NCBI GenBank assembly: GCA_958295985.1
Contig: OY282432.1
Span: 1,674,001 to 1,738,000 of the forward strand
DNA length: 64,000 bases
Origin: an uncultured Candidatus Binatia bacterium
Lineage (GTDB): Bacteria; Desulfobacterota; Binatia; UBA9968; JAJDTQ01
Reading direction: 5' to 3'
The notes below the pieces were generated by a model, which made no database searches, had not been told where the DNA came from, and was given only the letters and a program-made list of their open reading frames with translations. This document shows positions 29,123 to 38,288 of the stretch, piece by piece (position 1 is the first letter of the stretch; every line of letters begins with the position of its first letter). The position numbers were made by a program, and so were the translations under genes.

Positions 29123-29610
29123 AGGAGGCGTCCATGAGATTCAGGCCGGCGGACTTCTTCACGCTCTTCATCGGATTGGCCATCCTGGCCGCCATGATCG
29201 CGGCCTGGGACTGGCCCTTGCGCGCCTCCATCATCGTGCTGGTGCTGGGCAGCGCCGGGCTGGTCATGGTGGCGGCGCAGTTGATGCTGGATCTCCGCCG
29301 CAACAGGAAGCCGGCTCGGGACGCGAAGCTGGCTTTCGAGATCCCTTCCTTCGAAGAGGGTGAGCCTGGGGCGTTCCAACGCGGCACCGCGGAGATCTGG
29401 GGCTGGTTGATGGGCCTGCTCCTGGCCGTCCTCGTGGTGGGACTGCCCGTGGCCCTCGTGCTGTTCGTCTTTCTCTACATGAAGACTTACGGGGCGGGCT
29501 GGTTCCTGTCACTCGGCATGGCCGCGGCCATCGCCGCCTTCGAGTACGGAGTTTACGACCGCATCATGCACGTCTACTGGCCCGAAGCGTTGATCTGGCA
29601 ACTGTTGTAG
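29119..29610 (+). CDS. TctB-family small permease subunit
   Basis: ATGA overlap with tctA; about 160 aa with four hydrophobic segments. Confidence 0.8.
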   Translation: MKEASMRFRPADFFTLFIGLAILAAMIAAWDWPLRASIIVLVLGSAGLVMVAAQLMLDLRRNRKPARDAKLAFEIPSFEEGEPGAFQRGTAEIWGWLMGLLLAVLVVGLPVALVLFVFLYMKTYGAGWFLSLGMAAAIAAFEYGVYDRIMHVYWPEALIWQLL

Positions 29611-29680
29611 GGGGTTCAGACCCGCCCGTGCCGTGCCTCTCTCAGGAAAGGCTGCCAGGGCGCCGCCGAAGCGCGCGGGA

Positions 29681-30616
29681 CTACCCGGAAGTCCCCCACA
29701 CTTCGTCGATGTAGCCGCTGTCGTCGATCTCTCTCAGGTAGTGCAGGTCCCACATGGCCAGAGGATTGAACCCTTCCACCTCGGGGTGTCGCTTGACCGC
29801 CAGGGCGAAGACGTTACGGATGGCGTCGAGGGTGGGGTAGGGTTTGGGCTCCAGGGTACGGGTCTGGTCCTCGTAGAAGACCGCAAGCTCTTCGTCTGAC
29901 TCGTACTTGTCCCCGCAGTGGGTCTTGATGATCTTCAGGGTCTCGTCCCGACGGGTCTTGAAGAAATGAACGGCGTCCACCAGGGCGCGTATCAGGGAGC
30001 GGATTTCCTCGGCGTGACCCTGGACGTAGGTGGTGGTCGTGGTGAGGGTGACGCCCTCGATCATGTCCATGGAGGGGAGGTCGATGAGCGTGGCGCCCAT
30101 GGCCCGGGCACGCAGCCGGTCCACCGCGCGCACGAACGTGGCGTCACACTGTCCCGACATGACGCTGCGCACGCGTTCGCGGGCGTCCTTCTCGCCCGTC
30201 ACCAACTCCACGTCGCGTCCTTCCTCGAGTCCGTGGAGCCTCAGGTAGAGCCACACGTTCAGTCCCGTGTGTCCGTCGAAATCGTCCATCACCACCCGCT
30301 TGCCCTTGAGGTCCTGGAGCCCGTGGACCCCGTCCCCGGCCACGAGACAGTTCTCGCGCCACTGGTTGTTGGGTTGGGCGAGGTGGACGAAAGGCTCCCC
30401 GTGCCGCGCCCGGCGCACGTAGAGGTTGTGGTGGTTGCCGGAGACGATGTCGATCTCTCCGGCCCGCAGCCCCTGCATGGCCTTGCCGCGCATGCCCTCC
30501 ATGGAACCGAAGTCCATGGCCACGCCGTGGCGCTCCAGAAAACCGCCCTGCTCCATGACCTTCCACAGCGGCACGTGGCTGGACGCCCGATAGTAGATAC
30601 GCATTCTGTTTGCCAT
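29681..30616 (-). CDS. NMT1/THI5-like ABC transporter substrate-binding protein
   Basis: MRIYYRASSHVPLWKVMEQGGFLERHGVAMDFGSMEG...LKGKRVVMDDFDGHTGLNVWLYLRLHGLEEGRDVELV. Confidence 0.78.
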   Translation of the reverse strand: MANRMRIYYRASSHVPLWKVMEQGGFLERHGVAMDFGSMEGMRGKAMQGLRAGEIDIVSGNHHNLYVRRARHGEPFVHLAQPNNQWRENCLVAGDGVHGLQDLKGKRVVMDDFDGHTGLNVWLYLRLHGLEEGRDVELVTGEKDARERVRSVMSGQCDATFVRAVDRLRARAMGATLIDLPSMDMIEGVTLTTTTTYVQGHAEEIRSLIRALVDAVHFFKTRRDETLKIIKTHCGDKYESDEELAVFYEDQTRTLEPKPYPTLDAIRNVFALAVKRHPEVEGFNPLAMWDLHYLREIDDSGYIDEVWGTSG

Positions 30617-30649
30617 GGGATATTCCTCCGGGTTGAGCGGAGAGGCCCG

Positions 30650-31723
30650 TCAGCCCGTCACCGCGGCCATCTTCGATTGCAACCCTTCCTTGGCGAGCTC
30701 CTGCTCGAAGATCTCCCGGATCCTCGGGTCCTCGTCCTCGTACTCGATCTGGTCGCCCCCCTCCTTGACGCTCTTGTCCGTGCCGAAGCCCTTCTCCTTC
30801 ATGGGGAACTTGCGGCTGTTCCAGCGCAGCGCCAGATAGCGGGCCGGGACCGAGCCGGAGTTGAAGTGCTGGTGGAACCACATCTCCGGCGGCACGATCA
30901 CGCTGCGCTCGTGCCAGTCGAACTGCTGGATGTCGGAGCCCCCGGGCCACATCAGCGAGAATCCCTTGCCGCCGAGGATCACCACGTGGGCTCCGGGCCC
31001 GTGTCGGTGCGCTTTCTTGTACGTGCCCACCGGGAACTCGGCGATGTGCGCCGTCATGGAGTTCTCGGACAGCTCAATGCCCAGGAACCGGCCGCCCGCG
31101 CCCCGGTTCTCGCGCGTGTACAGCTCGATGGACCGCACGTCGGCGATGAAGTTGGTGTCCCACACCTTGATGGCGCGGAAGTCGTACTGCTCGCCTTTGC
31201 CGGAGAAATAGTCCTCGGGGCCGCTGAAACGGTCGTCGAAGGAAAACCGGTTGTCCAGGACGAAGTCCGTGTTGTGGAAGAGGTTGATGACCAGCGGCGC
31301 GGAGGTGACGGCGAAGAAGCGCGCGGGCTCCGAGCCGCTGCCGTTGAAGTGTTGGCGCCAGGTGTTGAGGGGCGGGGAGAACACGCTGCCGGCGCCCCAC
31401 TCGAAGGTGCTCTTTCGGCCCTCGTCGTTCCACACCGAAGTAGCCCCGTGGCCGCTCACCACGTAGATCATCTCCTCGAACAGGTAGCGCTGGGGATGGA
31501 GGCTCTCGCCCGGGGGGATCTCGCAGATGTAGGAGTCGTTGCTCTCACCGGTGCCGATGAGGTTGAGGTAGGCTCCAAGCCCGCCCTTCCACTCCCACGG
31601 TGCGAGTTCCACGGCTCCCAGATCCTTGACGTAGAACTCCTTGAGGATCGGTATGCCCTGGGACGCGATCCACTTCTGGTACGGGGTGCTCCCGCCCAAC
31701 TCGGCCTTCTGACCCTTCAGCAC
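30650..31723 (-). CDS. Cupin domain protein (bicupin)
   Basis: PPGESLHPQRYLFEEMIYVVSGHGATSVW and GTYKKAHRHGPGAHVVILGGKGFSLMW cupin motifs. Confidence 0.85.
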   Translation of the reverse strand: MLKGQKAELGGSTPYQKWIASQGIPILKEFYVKDLGAVELAPWEWKGGLGAYLNLIGTGESNDSYICEIPPGESLHPQRYLFEEMIYVVSGHGATSVWNDEGRKSTFEWGAGSVFSPPLNTWRQHFNGSGSEPARFFAVTSAPLVINLFHNTDFVLDNRFSFDDRFSGPEDYFSGKGEQYDFRAIKVWDTNFIADVRSIELYTRENRGAGGRFLGIELSENSMTAHIAEFPVGTYKKAHRHGPGAHVVILGGKGFSLMWPGGSDIQQFDWHERSVIVPPEMWFHQHFNSGSVPARYLALRWNSRKFPMKEKGFGTDKSVKEGGDQIEYEDEDPRIREIFEQELAKEGLQSKMAAVTG

Positions 31724-31963
31724 GTCGTGCTCCTTTCGGCCCGGTATGGTCTAGGCTATACCCTTGCGGGGTCGAAGAATCAACGCGACCTCAGCGTCAG
31801 GCGCGTTCCGGCCCATGCTCGGCCGGCGGCGTGACCTCCGGAATGCGGACCCTCGATGGAACCTCGGTAGCTTGACTCCGCGTCCGGGTGTCAATAAGAG
31901 AACAAGCTGAAGAGAGGCCCTTACCCACGAAGTACGAAACGCCGCAGCAGGGAGGTTACGAGC

Positions 31964-32380
31964 ATGGCAGACTTGTCACACGACGTCGTTCATGAATCAG
32001 CCGGCGAGTTGCTCGCCGAGCTGGCGAACGAGACCGGGCGTCCGGTATCCTTTGCGGTGCTGAATGCGCACCGAGAGCTGTTGCACTACACGCGCATGAA
32101 CGGCGCGCCGTACCGCTCCAGCGTCCTGTCCCACAACAAGGCATACTCCGCGGTGTGGTTCGGCCGGGATTCGGTGGAGATCGAAAAGATGGTGGGAGAC
32201 CGCGGCATCGCCGCTTACGGCGACTCGAACCTGACGTCTATCGGCGGCGGGGTACTGATCAAGGACGACGACGGCGCCGTGGCGGGCGCCGTAGGGGTGA
32301 GCGGACGCACCATGCAGGAGGACATCGACGTGGCCGTGCGGCTGGTGGACAAGATCAAGGCCAAGGCCGGGTCTCGGTGA
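31964..32380 (+). CDS. GlcG/HbpS-family haem-binding-like protein
   Basis: RPVSFAVLNAHRELLHYTRMNGAPYRSSVLSHNKAYSAVWFGRDS...SIGGGVLIKDDDGAVAGAVGVSG. Confidence 0.85.
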   Translation: MADLSHDVVHESAGELLAELANETGRPVSFAVLNAHRELLHYTRMNGAPYRSSVLSHNKAYSAVWFGRDSVEIEKMVGDRGIAAYGDSNLTSIGGGVLIKDDDGAVAGAVGVSGRTMQEDIDVAVRLVDKIKAKAGSR

Positions 32381-32381
32381 C

Positions 32382-32891
32382 TTGCAGGTGCCAAACTCGG
32401 AGAAGGGGAAGAAAGTGAAAGATCGAGTGCTCAAGATGCTGAGGTGCAATACTTGGGAAGGTTACAGTGAGAGCTGTGACTACAAGAGCCACCTGCCTCA
32501 GAAGGCCATCGATTTCGCTACCGACGAGTCGCTGCAGTCATTCCTCACCGTCAATGACGAGCTGCAACGGATGGTAGGACGGGGCCACTGCAGGACGAGG
32601 GACGCAAGGGGCGCGATAGGGATAAGGTACCACGAACAGGCTGGGCGACCCCGTTCGCGGGAGATTCAATCCGTGCTGCTGCCGACCGGACAGAAGTGGC
32701 ACGGACGCATTTGGGCATACCTCAGAGGGCACTACACGTCGCCCATCACAGCCCCGACTTGCGTAAACGAACCAGTGAAGAATCAATTGATTGATGGCAA
32801 ACCGGTCTTCAAGGTCATCGGCTGTCCCACACTGGAGTTGACCTCGCAGTTGATTGCCGCGTTTAGAGCAAGCTCCCTGAAACCGCATTAA
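32382..32891 (+). CDS. Hypothetical protein
   Basis: 169-aa ORF (TTG start), no family recognised. Confidence 0.4.
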   Translation: MQVPNSEKGKKVKDRVLKMLRCNTWEGYSESCDYKSHLPQKAIDFATDESLQSFLTVNDELQRMVGRGHCRTRDARGAIGIRYHEQAGRPRSREIQSVLLPTGQKWHGRIWAYLRGHYTSPITAPTCVNEPVKNQLIDGKPVFKVIGCPTLELTSQLIAAFRASSLKPH

Positions 32892-32983
32892 GGTCGTATT
32901 CACACGATCGCCGCCGCGGCCGCCTTGGCGCGAGTCAAAGCGGAGATCGAAGCCGACGACGGGAGCATCGACGCGCCCGGCAA

Positions 32984-33170
32984 GGTGACCATCTCAAGGA
33001 GTTGCGCCTTTGCGGCATCGACTCCATCGACGGGGCCAATGCCTTCCTGCCCAAGTACATGGCTGACCACAACCGCCGCTTCGCCCGCCTGCCGCACAAC
33101 CTCGTGGGACCTGCTGGACCATGCCTGTGCGCTTGTTGCGCCAGGGGCGGACGTCTCCAGACGACGAGTA
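32984..33170 (+). pseudogene. Degenerate transposase fragment (ISNCY/IS1202-like C-terminal part), frameshifted
   Basis: GDHLKELRLCGIDSIDGANAFLPKYMADHNRRFARLPHN in one frame, then DLLDHACAL in another; matches the general pattern ELRLxGIxxIexANAFLPxfmaDyNrRFA... Confidence 0.65.
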
Positions 33171-33208
33171 GGGCGACGTGCCCTCCGTGACCGTCAATCC
33201 GTATAGGT

Positions 33209-33279
33209 AACGAAAATCGTCCGCTGAAGGCGAACCGGTCGAGTCTCGTTCAAGGCACCCTTGGTGCGTGGGGTGTGAG
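33209..33279. repeat. Left direct repeat (att-like)
   Basis: aacgaaaatcgtccgctgaaggcgaaccggtcgagtctcgttcaaggcacccttggtgcgtggggtgtgag. Confidence 0.75.
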
Positions 33280-34057
33280 GGTAGAAGCTCCCACTGGAGT
33301 CCTACAGGCGTTCGCGCCGTACACACCGCGTTGGGCCCGAGAGGCCGTCGCCGCGAGGGTTTGGAGCCATCGCGGCGCTTGAGCGAGACGACCGGTCCGC
33401 GATCTCCGAGCGCGTTCCGCATTGTCGTCCCGACAACAGAGGTAACGAAGCGCGGCGCGCGGTGCAAGCGGGCCACGGCATTCTTCACACATCGCGCACC
33501 GGAGCTGGTGCACAGGTCGGTTCGTTACCTTGGCGCATGAGTGTTGTCTCACATGTTCCTCCGAGCAGTCAGGCGCCGCACACATGTTCCCGCAACGCAG
33601 GGACGGGCGGTGCAAGCGTTGGTGTTCAAGGCGATGGCTCTCCATTCACTCGTTACCGCGAGCGCGGGAGAGGAAGGCGCACACGTTACCGCGGCGTTAG
33701 CCGCGCGACGGCGAACGGTGGCGTGGACGGAGCCGCGGGCAGCCGTGCGAAGCACGCTGCCGAACGCGGCGACGGGCGCGACCGCACGGGAGCCGGCAGT
33801 CGTGTCGCCACGACCGCGGACGGCCGTGCGGATGCCGGTGCGCGGCGAAGCCGGCGCCGGCGACGTGAGCGGTGCAATGGCGGCGAGCGAGGCGATGGCC
33901 GCGGCGAGCACGGCGCGAAGCGCCAGCGAGAGCATCCACGCGGCGGGCAGTGAGGGGATACCGGCGCGGCGTTGCCCGCGCCGCCGCACCGGATCGTGAC
34001 GGGAAGGATGAGCGGGCCGCGCCGACGGATCGGCACGGCCCGCGATGGCGCCGCGGC

Positions 34058-34975
34058 TCAGGCCGCCCGCATGACCGGGATGCCGAGCTTCGTGGCCTTG
34101 TCGATCAGGTTCTCGGTGATGCCGTTGCCGGGGAAGGCGATGACGCCCTTGGGCAGGAGGTTGAGGAGGTCGTCGTTGCGGCGGAAGGGCGCGGCCCGTC
34201 CGTGGCGGTCCCAGTCGGGCTTGCACACCACTTGGTGGACGCCGTTCCGCTCGGCCCATTGCGCGGCGATCTTCTCGACGCCGGGACCGCCGCCGTGGAC
34301 GAGGATCATGTCGGCGTACTTGGCGCGGACCTTGTCGAGGCGAGTGAACACCGCGCCGGGGTCGTTGACGGTCTTGCCGCCTGCGACGGCGACGAGGGTT
34401 CCCTCGGGCAGGTGCACGCGGGTCTCGCGGTCCTTGCGGGCGCGCCGGAAGTCGCGGGCGTCGATGGCGGCGGAGGTGAGGTGTCCGGTCCGGCTGGTGT
34501 GGCTGCCGTGCCTCGGGCGCCAGACCTCGCCGGTCTCGGCGCGGTAGGCGTCGGCGGCGGTGTCGCGCATCTGCTCGAAGGCGTCGCGGCGGTCGCCGAG
34601 GTTGCGGGCGCGGTCAGTGACCAGCTCCAACTCGCGCGACTTGATCTCGGTGCCGTCCTGGGCGCGTTCGAGGTCGCGCATCTCGGGCGTGAGCCGGTCG
34701 ACGGCGCGGTCGAGGCGGAGGGTCTGGGCGTGCAGCGTGTTGACGAAGCCCCAGAGCAGGCTCTCGCGTTCGTCTGCGAGCTGGAAGCCGTCGGGCGTGA
34801 CGCCTTGGGCGATGATGCGGAACGCCTCGCTCATGGCGGCGATGGCGTCGTCGCGGTCCCAGATGTCCCTGGGATCGTGCTCGCCGGGTTCGAGCGTCGC
34901 GCCGAAGAGTGCCGCGTTCTCGCAGACCGTGGCGGTGACGGAGTGGGTTTCGAGGGTGTCGGTATCGAAGGTCAT
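34058..34975 (-). CDS. DUF2493 (SLOG-superfamily) protein
   Basis: VHLPEGTLVAVAGGKTVNDPGAVFTRLDKVRAKYADMILVHGGGPGVEKIAAQWAERNGVHQVVCKPDWDRHGRAAPFRRNDDLL...GNGITENLIDKA. Confidence 0.85.
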   Translation of the reverse strand: MTFDTDTLETHSVTATVCENAALFGATLEPGEHDPRDIWDRDDAIAAMSEAFRIIAQGVTPDGFQLADERESLLWGFVNTLHAQTLRLDRAVDRLTPEMRDLERAQDGTEIKSRELELVTDRARNLGDRRDAFEQMRDTAADAYRAETGEVWRPRHGSHTSRTGHLTSAAIDARDFRRARKDRETRVHLPEGTLVAVAGGKTVNDPGAVFTRLDKVRAKYADMILVHGGGPGVEKIAAQWAERNGVHQVVCKPDWDRHGRAAPFRRNDDLLNLLPKGVIAFPGNGITENLIDKATKLGIPVMRAA

Positions 34976-35328
34976 GATGTTGCTCCCCTGAGCTGCGTTG
35001 AACCGTGCGGGTCGTTGCGTCCCGCTGTGACGGTTCGTTGGGACACGCTCGCGCAGGGGAGCCACCGGGGCCGCAAGGCATAACCCGTCGCGGTGCGCGA
35101 GTGGTGCGGGCGCGGAGCCACGGTCGCGCGCCGCGGCGGGTTTAGGCGCACAGCGCCGTTGCCTTGCGAGTCCCGGCCGGAACGGAGCGCAGCGGAGGAC
35201 CCGCGAAGCGGGTTGGCGGACCGAGCAAGCGTGGCACAATGAACCGGCACAGCGGAGAGCGTATTTCTCTCCACCTGCACGGCTCCCATCGGCGATTCCG
35301 CCCGCGAACGGCGCCGCGGTCTTGGCTG

Positions 35329-35553
35329 TCACCACAACGGGTGGGTGTCGACCATCCGCTCGACGACGGCGCGGATACGCGAGCGGTCATGGATCCTGAC
35401 CGGGCCGCGCCAGTCCTCGCTCAGGTGGGCGATGTAGACCACGGCGCCAGGGACGAGGATATCGGGGTGGCGGTAAAGATCGCCGACGCACTCGCCGTCC
35501 GCGAGGATGCGCGCCTCGTCCTCGGCGGTGCGTTTGAAGGTGATGTCGGTCAT
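35329..35553 (-). CDS. Small hypothetical protein of the element backbone
   Basis: MTDITFKRTAEDEARILADGECVGDLYRHPDILVPGAVVYIAHLSEDWRGPVRIHDRSRIRAVVERMVDTHPLW. Confidence 0.65.
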   Translation of the reverse strand: MTDITFKRTAEDEARILADGECVGDLYRHPDILVPGAVVYIAHLSEDWRGPVRIHDRSRIRAVVERMVDTHPLW

Positions 35554-35666
35554 GCCATCCTCCATGCCGTCCAGATGCGACGGCGGACTTGAAACCGGCT
35601 GCAAAATGAAAGGGACCGGCGCCGGAGCGCCGGCCCCCGGGAAGGGAGGGAGAAAGCGGAGGCGGA

Positions 35667-36116
35667 TCAGAACGGGATTTGGTCCATGTCGTCCGCCTGC
35701 GCCGGGGCGCCGCCGGCCGGCATGGTCGAACCGTCCACCGGCGCCCGGGCATCCGCCGCGCCGTTCGCCTTGTCCAGGAACTGGATACGGGAGCCGGGGA
35801 CGAGCAGGATCTCGGTCGAGAACCGGTCGCTGTCCTCGCCGTCCCTGCGCCAGCGCCGGGTCTGCATCCTGCCCGCGACATAGACCAGCCGGCCCTTCCT
35901 GGCGTTCCTGGTCAGCATGTCGACCAAGCCAGCCTGGAAGGTGACCACCCGGTGCCACTCGGTGCGGTCGACCCGCTCGCCGGAGTTCTTGTCGACGTAG
36001 CTCTCGTCGGTGGCGATGCTCAGGTTGGCCACGCGGCCCCCCGAGACGAGATGGTTGACGGTGACGTCGGCGCCGAGGCGGCCGATCACTTCCGCGCGGT
36101 TCAATCCGAAACTCAT
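35667..36116 (-). CDS. ssb: Single-stranded DNA-binding protein
   Basis: MSFGLNRAEVIGRLGADVTVNHLVSGGRVANLSIATDESYVDKNSGERVDRTEWHRVVTFQ...KGRLVYVAGRMQTRRW; C-terminal MDQIPF acidic-type tip. Confidence 0.93.
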   Translation of the reverse strand: MSFGLNRAEVIGRLGADVTVNHLVSGGRVANLSIATDESYVDKNSGERVDRTEWHRVVTFQAGLVDMLTRNARKGRLVYVAGRMQTRRWRRDGEDSDRFSTEILLVPGSRIQFLDKANGAADARAPVDGSTMPAGGAPAQADDMDQIPF

Positions 36117-36195
36117 GACGTTCTCCTTCGTGCTCTCGATGATGACGTTGGTTGGCGAACGACGGGACCGCGGTCTCTCTCCGGCCCCTTGCCGT

Positions 36196-36372
36196 TCACC
36201 CTTCCCTCGCTTCCCTCCAACTCCCGCGCGCCGGGACCTCGCGGTCGGGGCAGTGGCGGGCGCGGTCGTCGGCCAGCGCGTCGCGGACGGCGCGGGTGTC
36301 GAGCCCGATCTCGGCGAGCAACTGGCCGCCGGACGGGGTGATGGGGTCGTAATCGGAGTAGAGATCGAACAT
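36196..36372 (-). CDS. Small hypothetical protein
   Basis: MFDLYSDYDPITPSGGQLLAEIGLDTRAVRDALADDRARHCPDREVPARGSWREAREG (58 aa), between ssb and the zinc-ribbon gene on the same strand. Confidence 0.45.
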   Translation of the reverse strand: MFDLYSDYDPITPSGGQLLAEIGLDTRAVRDALADDRARHCPDREVPARGSWREAREG

Positions 36373-36501
36373 GCCGGGTCTCCTTGGCTGTGTCGTACCC
36401 GGGACGAGGGAGACCTTCTCCCTCCGCTCTCCCGGGCGCTCGCCCGGCGCCCGCTTTCCTCCTCCTCCGGATGGCCGCCCCCGCCGCCGAGGGGAGACCG
36501 C

Positions 36502-37638
36502 TCAGGTCCAGCCCGTGAACGAGGCCGTGATGGGCGCGTCGGCCACGATCTCCACCTGATCCCTGGTCAGCCTGGCGAACGCGAGACAGAGGGCGACATC
36601 GGCCTCGCTGTCGAACGGGCCGTGTTCCCGGCCCGTCGCGCGTTCGATCACGGTGAAGCTGGGGTCCCACACCGGGATGCCGCGGAAGTGACCGGAGCGT
36701 TCGTACGAGCGGTCGGCGCAGGGGGCGCATCTCGAACCGCCGTCCGCGATCGGCCCGCCGCACCGGCCACAGAGGCCCTCGGACCGGCGGGCGGCGTAGA
36801 GCCCGCGCTCGGCCGCCCGCCGCGCCTCCCGGCAGGGCGCGCAGGCCGTGCCGCCCTCGACGGGCGGCCGGCGCCCGCACCTCGTACACAGGCCGGCATC
36901 GCGGCGCGCCTGCTCGCGCTTGCCGCTTCTCGCGCGGGCGCCGCGGCGCCTGGCGTCCGGGTCTCTGCCGCCGTATGGCTTGCCGGCCGCCTTGCCCGCC
37001 GCATAGCGGGTGCGTTCGGCCTCACGGCGCTTCTCGCCGCAGCCCTTGCAGACGGCGCGCTCCGGGGCGGCAGGCGCCTTGCCGCAACATGTACAAAGGC
37101 CCTGGGCCAGACACTCGGCGAGTTTCCGCCGGTAGCGTCGGCGCTCGGACGCGCGGGCCTTCTCCGGGTCCCTGCGCGGCTTGCCGGCGGCCCGGAGCCT
37201 GGCGTCGCGGGCGCGCCCAGCGACCCGGCGTCGTTCTCCGCACGGTTCGCATACGCCGCGGCCGGGCGCGGGCGGCCGTTCCCCGCATCGCGGGCACAGC
37301 CCGGCGGCACGGCGTTCGGCGATGCGCCGCGCGAACCGCTCGCGGTCGCGCGCCCGCCCCAGAGCTGGACCCCCGAGCCGCGCAGCCTGACCCCCGTTGC
37401 GATGATGATCTCGTCGCGGGCGGGCCGCATCTTCGCGACCGCCTTCACCGATACGGTCGTCGGCCGCGCCTTGCGCCGGCCCTTCGGCTTCGTCCCGTCG
37501 GCGTGGACGGGAACGATGTCACCGTTCGCCAGGGAACGGAACCGCTGGACGGCATAGCGGTCGTCGTCGAGGCCGCCGCCGGTGAAGTGGGTGAGGAATG
37601 TGCGCGCGTCGCCGCGCGGTGCGATGACCGTCTGCATC
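36502..37638 (-). pseudogene. Zinc-ribbon-repeat protein split by an apparent -1 frameshift
   Basis: N-terminal frame MQTVIAPRGDARTFLTHFTGGGLDDDRYAVQRFRSLANGDIVPVHADGTKPKG...IIIATGVRLRGSGVQLW; then in the other frame four CxxCG...CxxC units (LCPRCGERPP...CEPC, LCTCCGKAP...CKGC, LCTRCGRRPP...CAPC, LCGRCGGPI...CAPC) running to the stop at 36502. Confidence 0.65.
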
Positions 37639-38020
37639 GTGCCGTGCTCCTTCGGGCAGGTGAGTGAGGACGGCGGAACTGGCTCCCTCCGGAGCGCCGC
37701 CCACCGCCCGTTCACGGCCGAACCTTTCCTCTCGAAGGCGTGGGGCGATTCAGGGGGCGCGGATTAACGGCGGCGGTGCCGGCGGCTATACGGATAGGGA
37801 CGAGCGAAACATGATCCCGGCCGGCGTTGCCGCCGGGCCGGGGTCATGCGTCAGCTTCCCGGTGACGGTTCGGTTCGCGTCGCGTTCCGCGCGGATCGCT
37901 CGCCGGGAAGGACCACCGGGCAAGCGGCCGCCGTGCTGGCGTTACGGGCCGGCCAGTCCGCTCGCGCGTCTGGATTGCACCGCAATCGATGCTAGATTGG
38001 GCTCCCGGACAACGGGGGGC

Positions 38021-38272
38021 ATGGCCATGGCGAGCATCACGATCCGCAACCTCGACGACGGCGTGAAGACGCGCCTGCGCGTTCGCGCCGCCGAACACCA
38101 ACGCTCCATGGAAGAGGAAGCGCGGCTGATCCTGCGCGAGGCCGTGAGCGACGGGAAAGCCGGTCCCCGGAATCTGGCGGCATTCACCCGCGAGTGCTTC
38201 GCGCCTCTTGGCGGTGTCGACCTCGAACTTCCGCCGCGCGGTCCCATGCGCGAACCTCCGGACTTCGCCTGA
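38021..38272 (+). CDS. FitA/VapB-like ribbon-helix-helix antitoxin
   Basis: MAMASITIRNLDDGVKTRLRVRAAEHQRSMEEEARLILREAVS. Confidence 0.88.
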   Translation: MAMASITIRNLDDGVKTRLRVRAAEHQRSMEEEARLILREAVSDGKAGPRNLAAFTRECFAPLGGVDLELPPRGPMREPPDFA

Positions 38273-38288
38273 ACCTGAGTCGCGCCAT

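Noticed and set aside
33549-34259. Minus-strand ORF with signal-peptide-like stretch
   Set aside because: Low-complexity Ala/Arg/Thr-rich sequence overlapping the DUF2493 3' end; not confident it is coding
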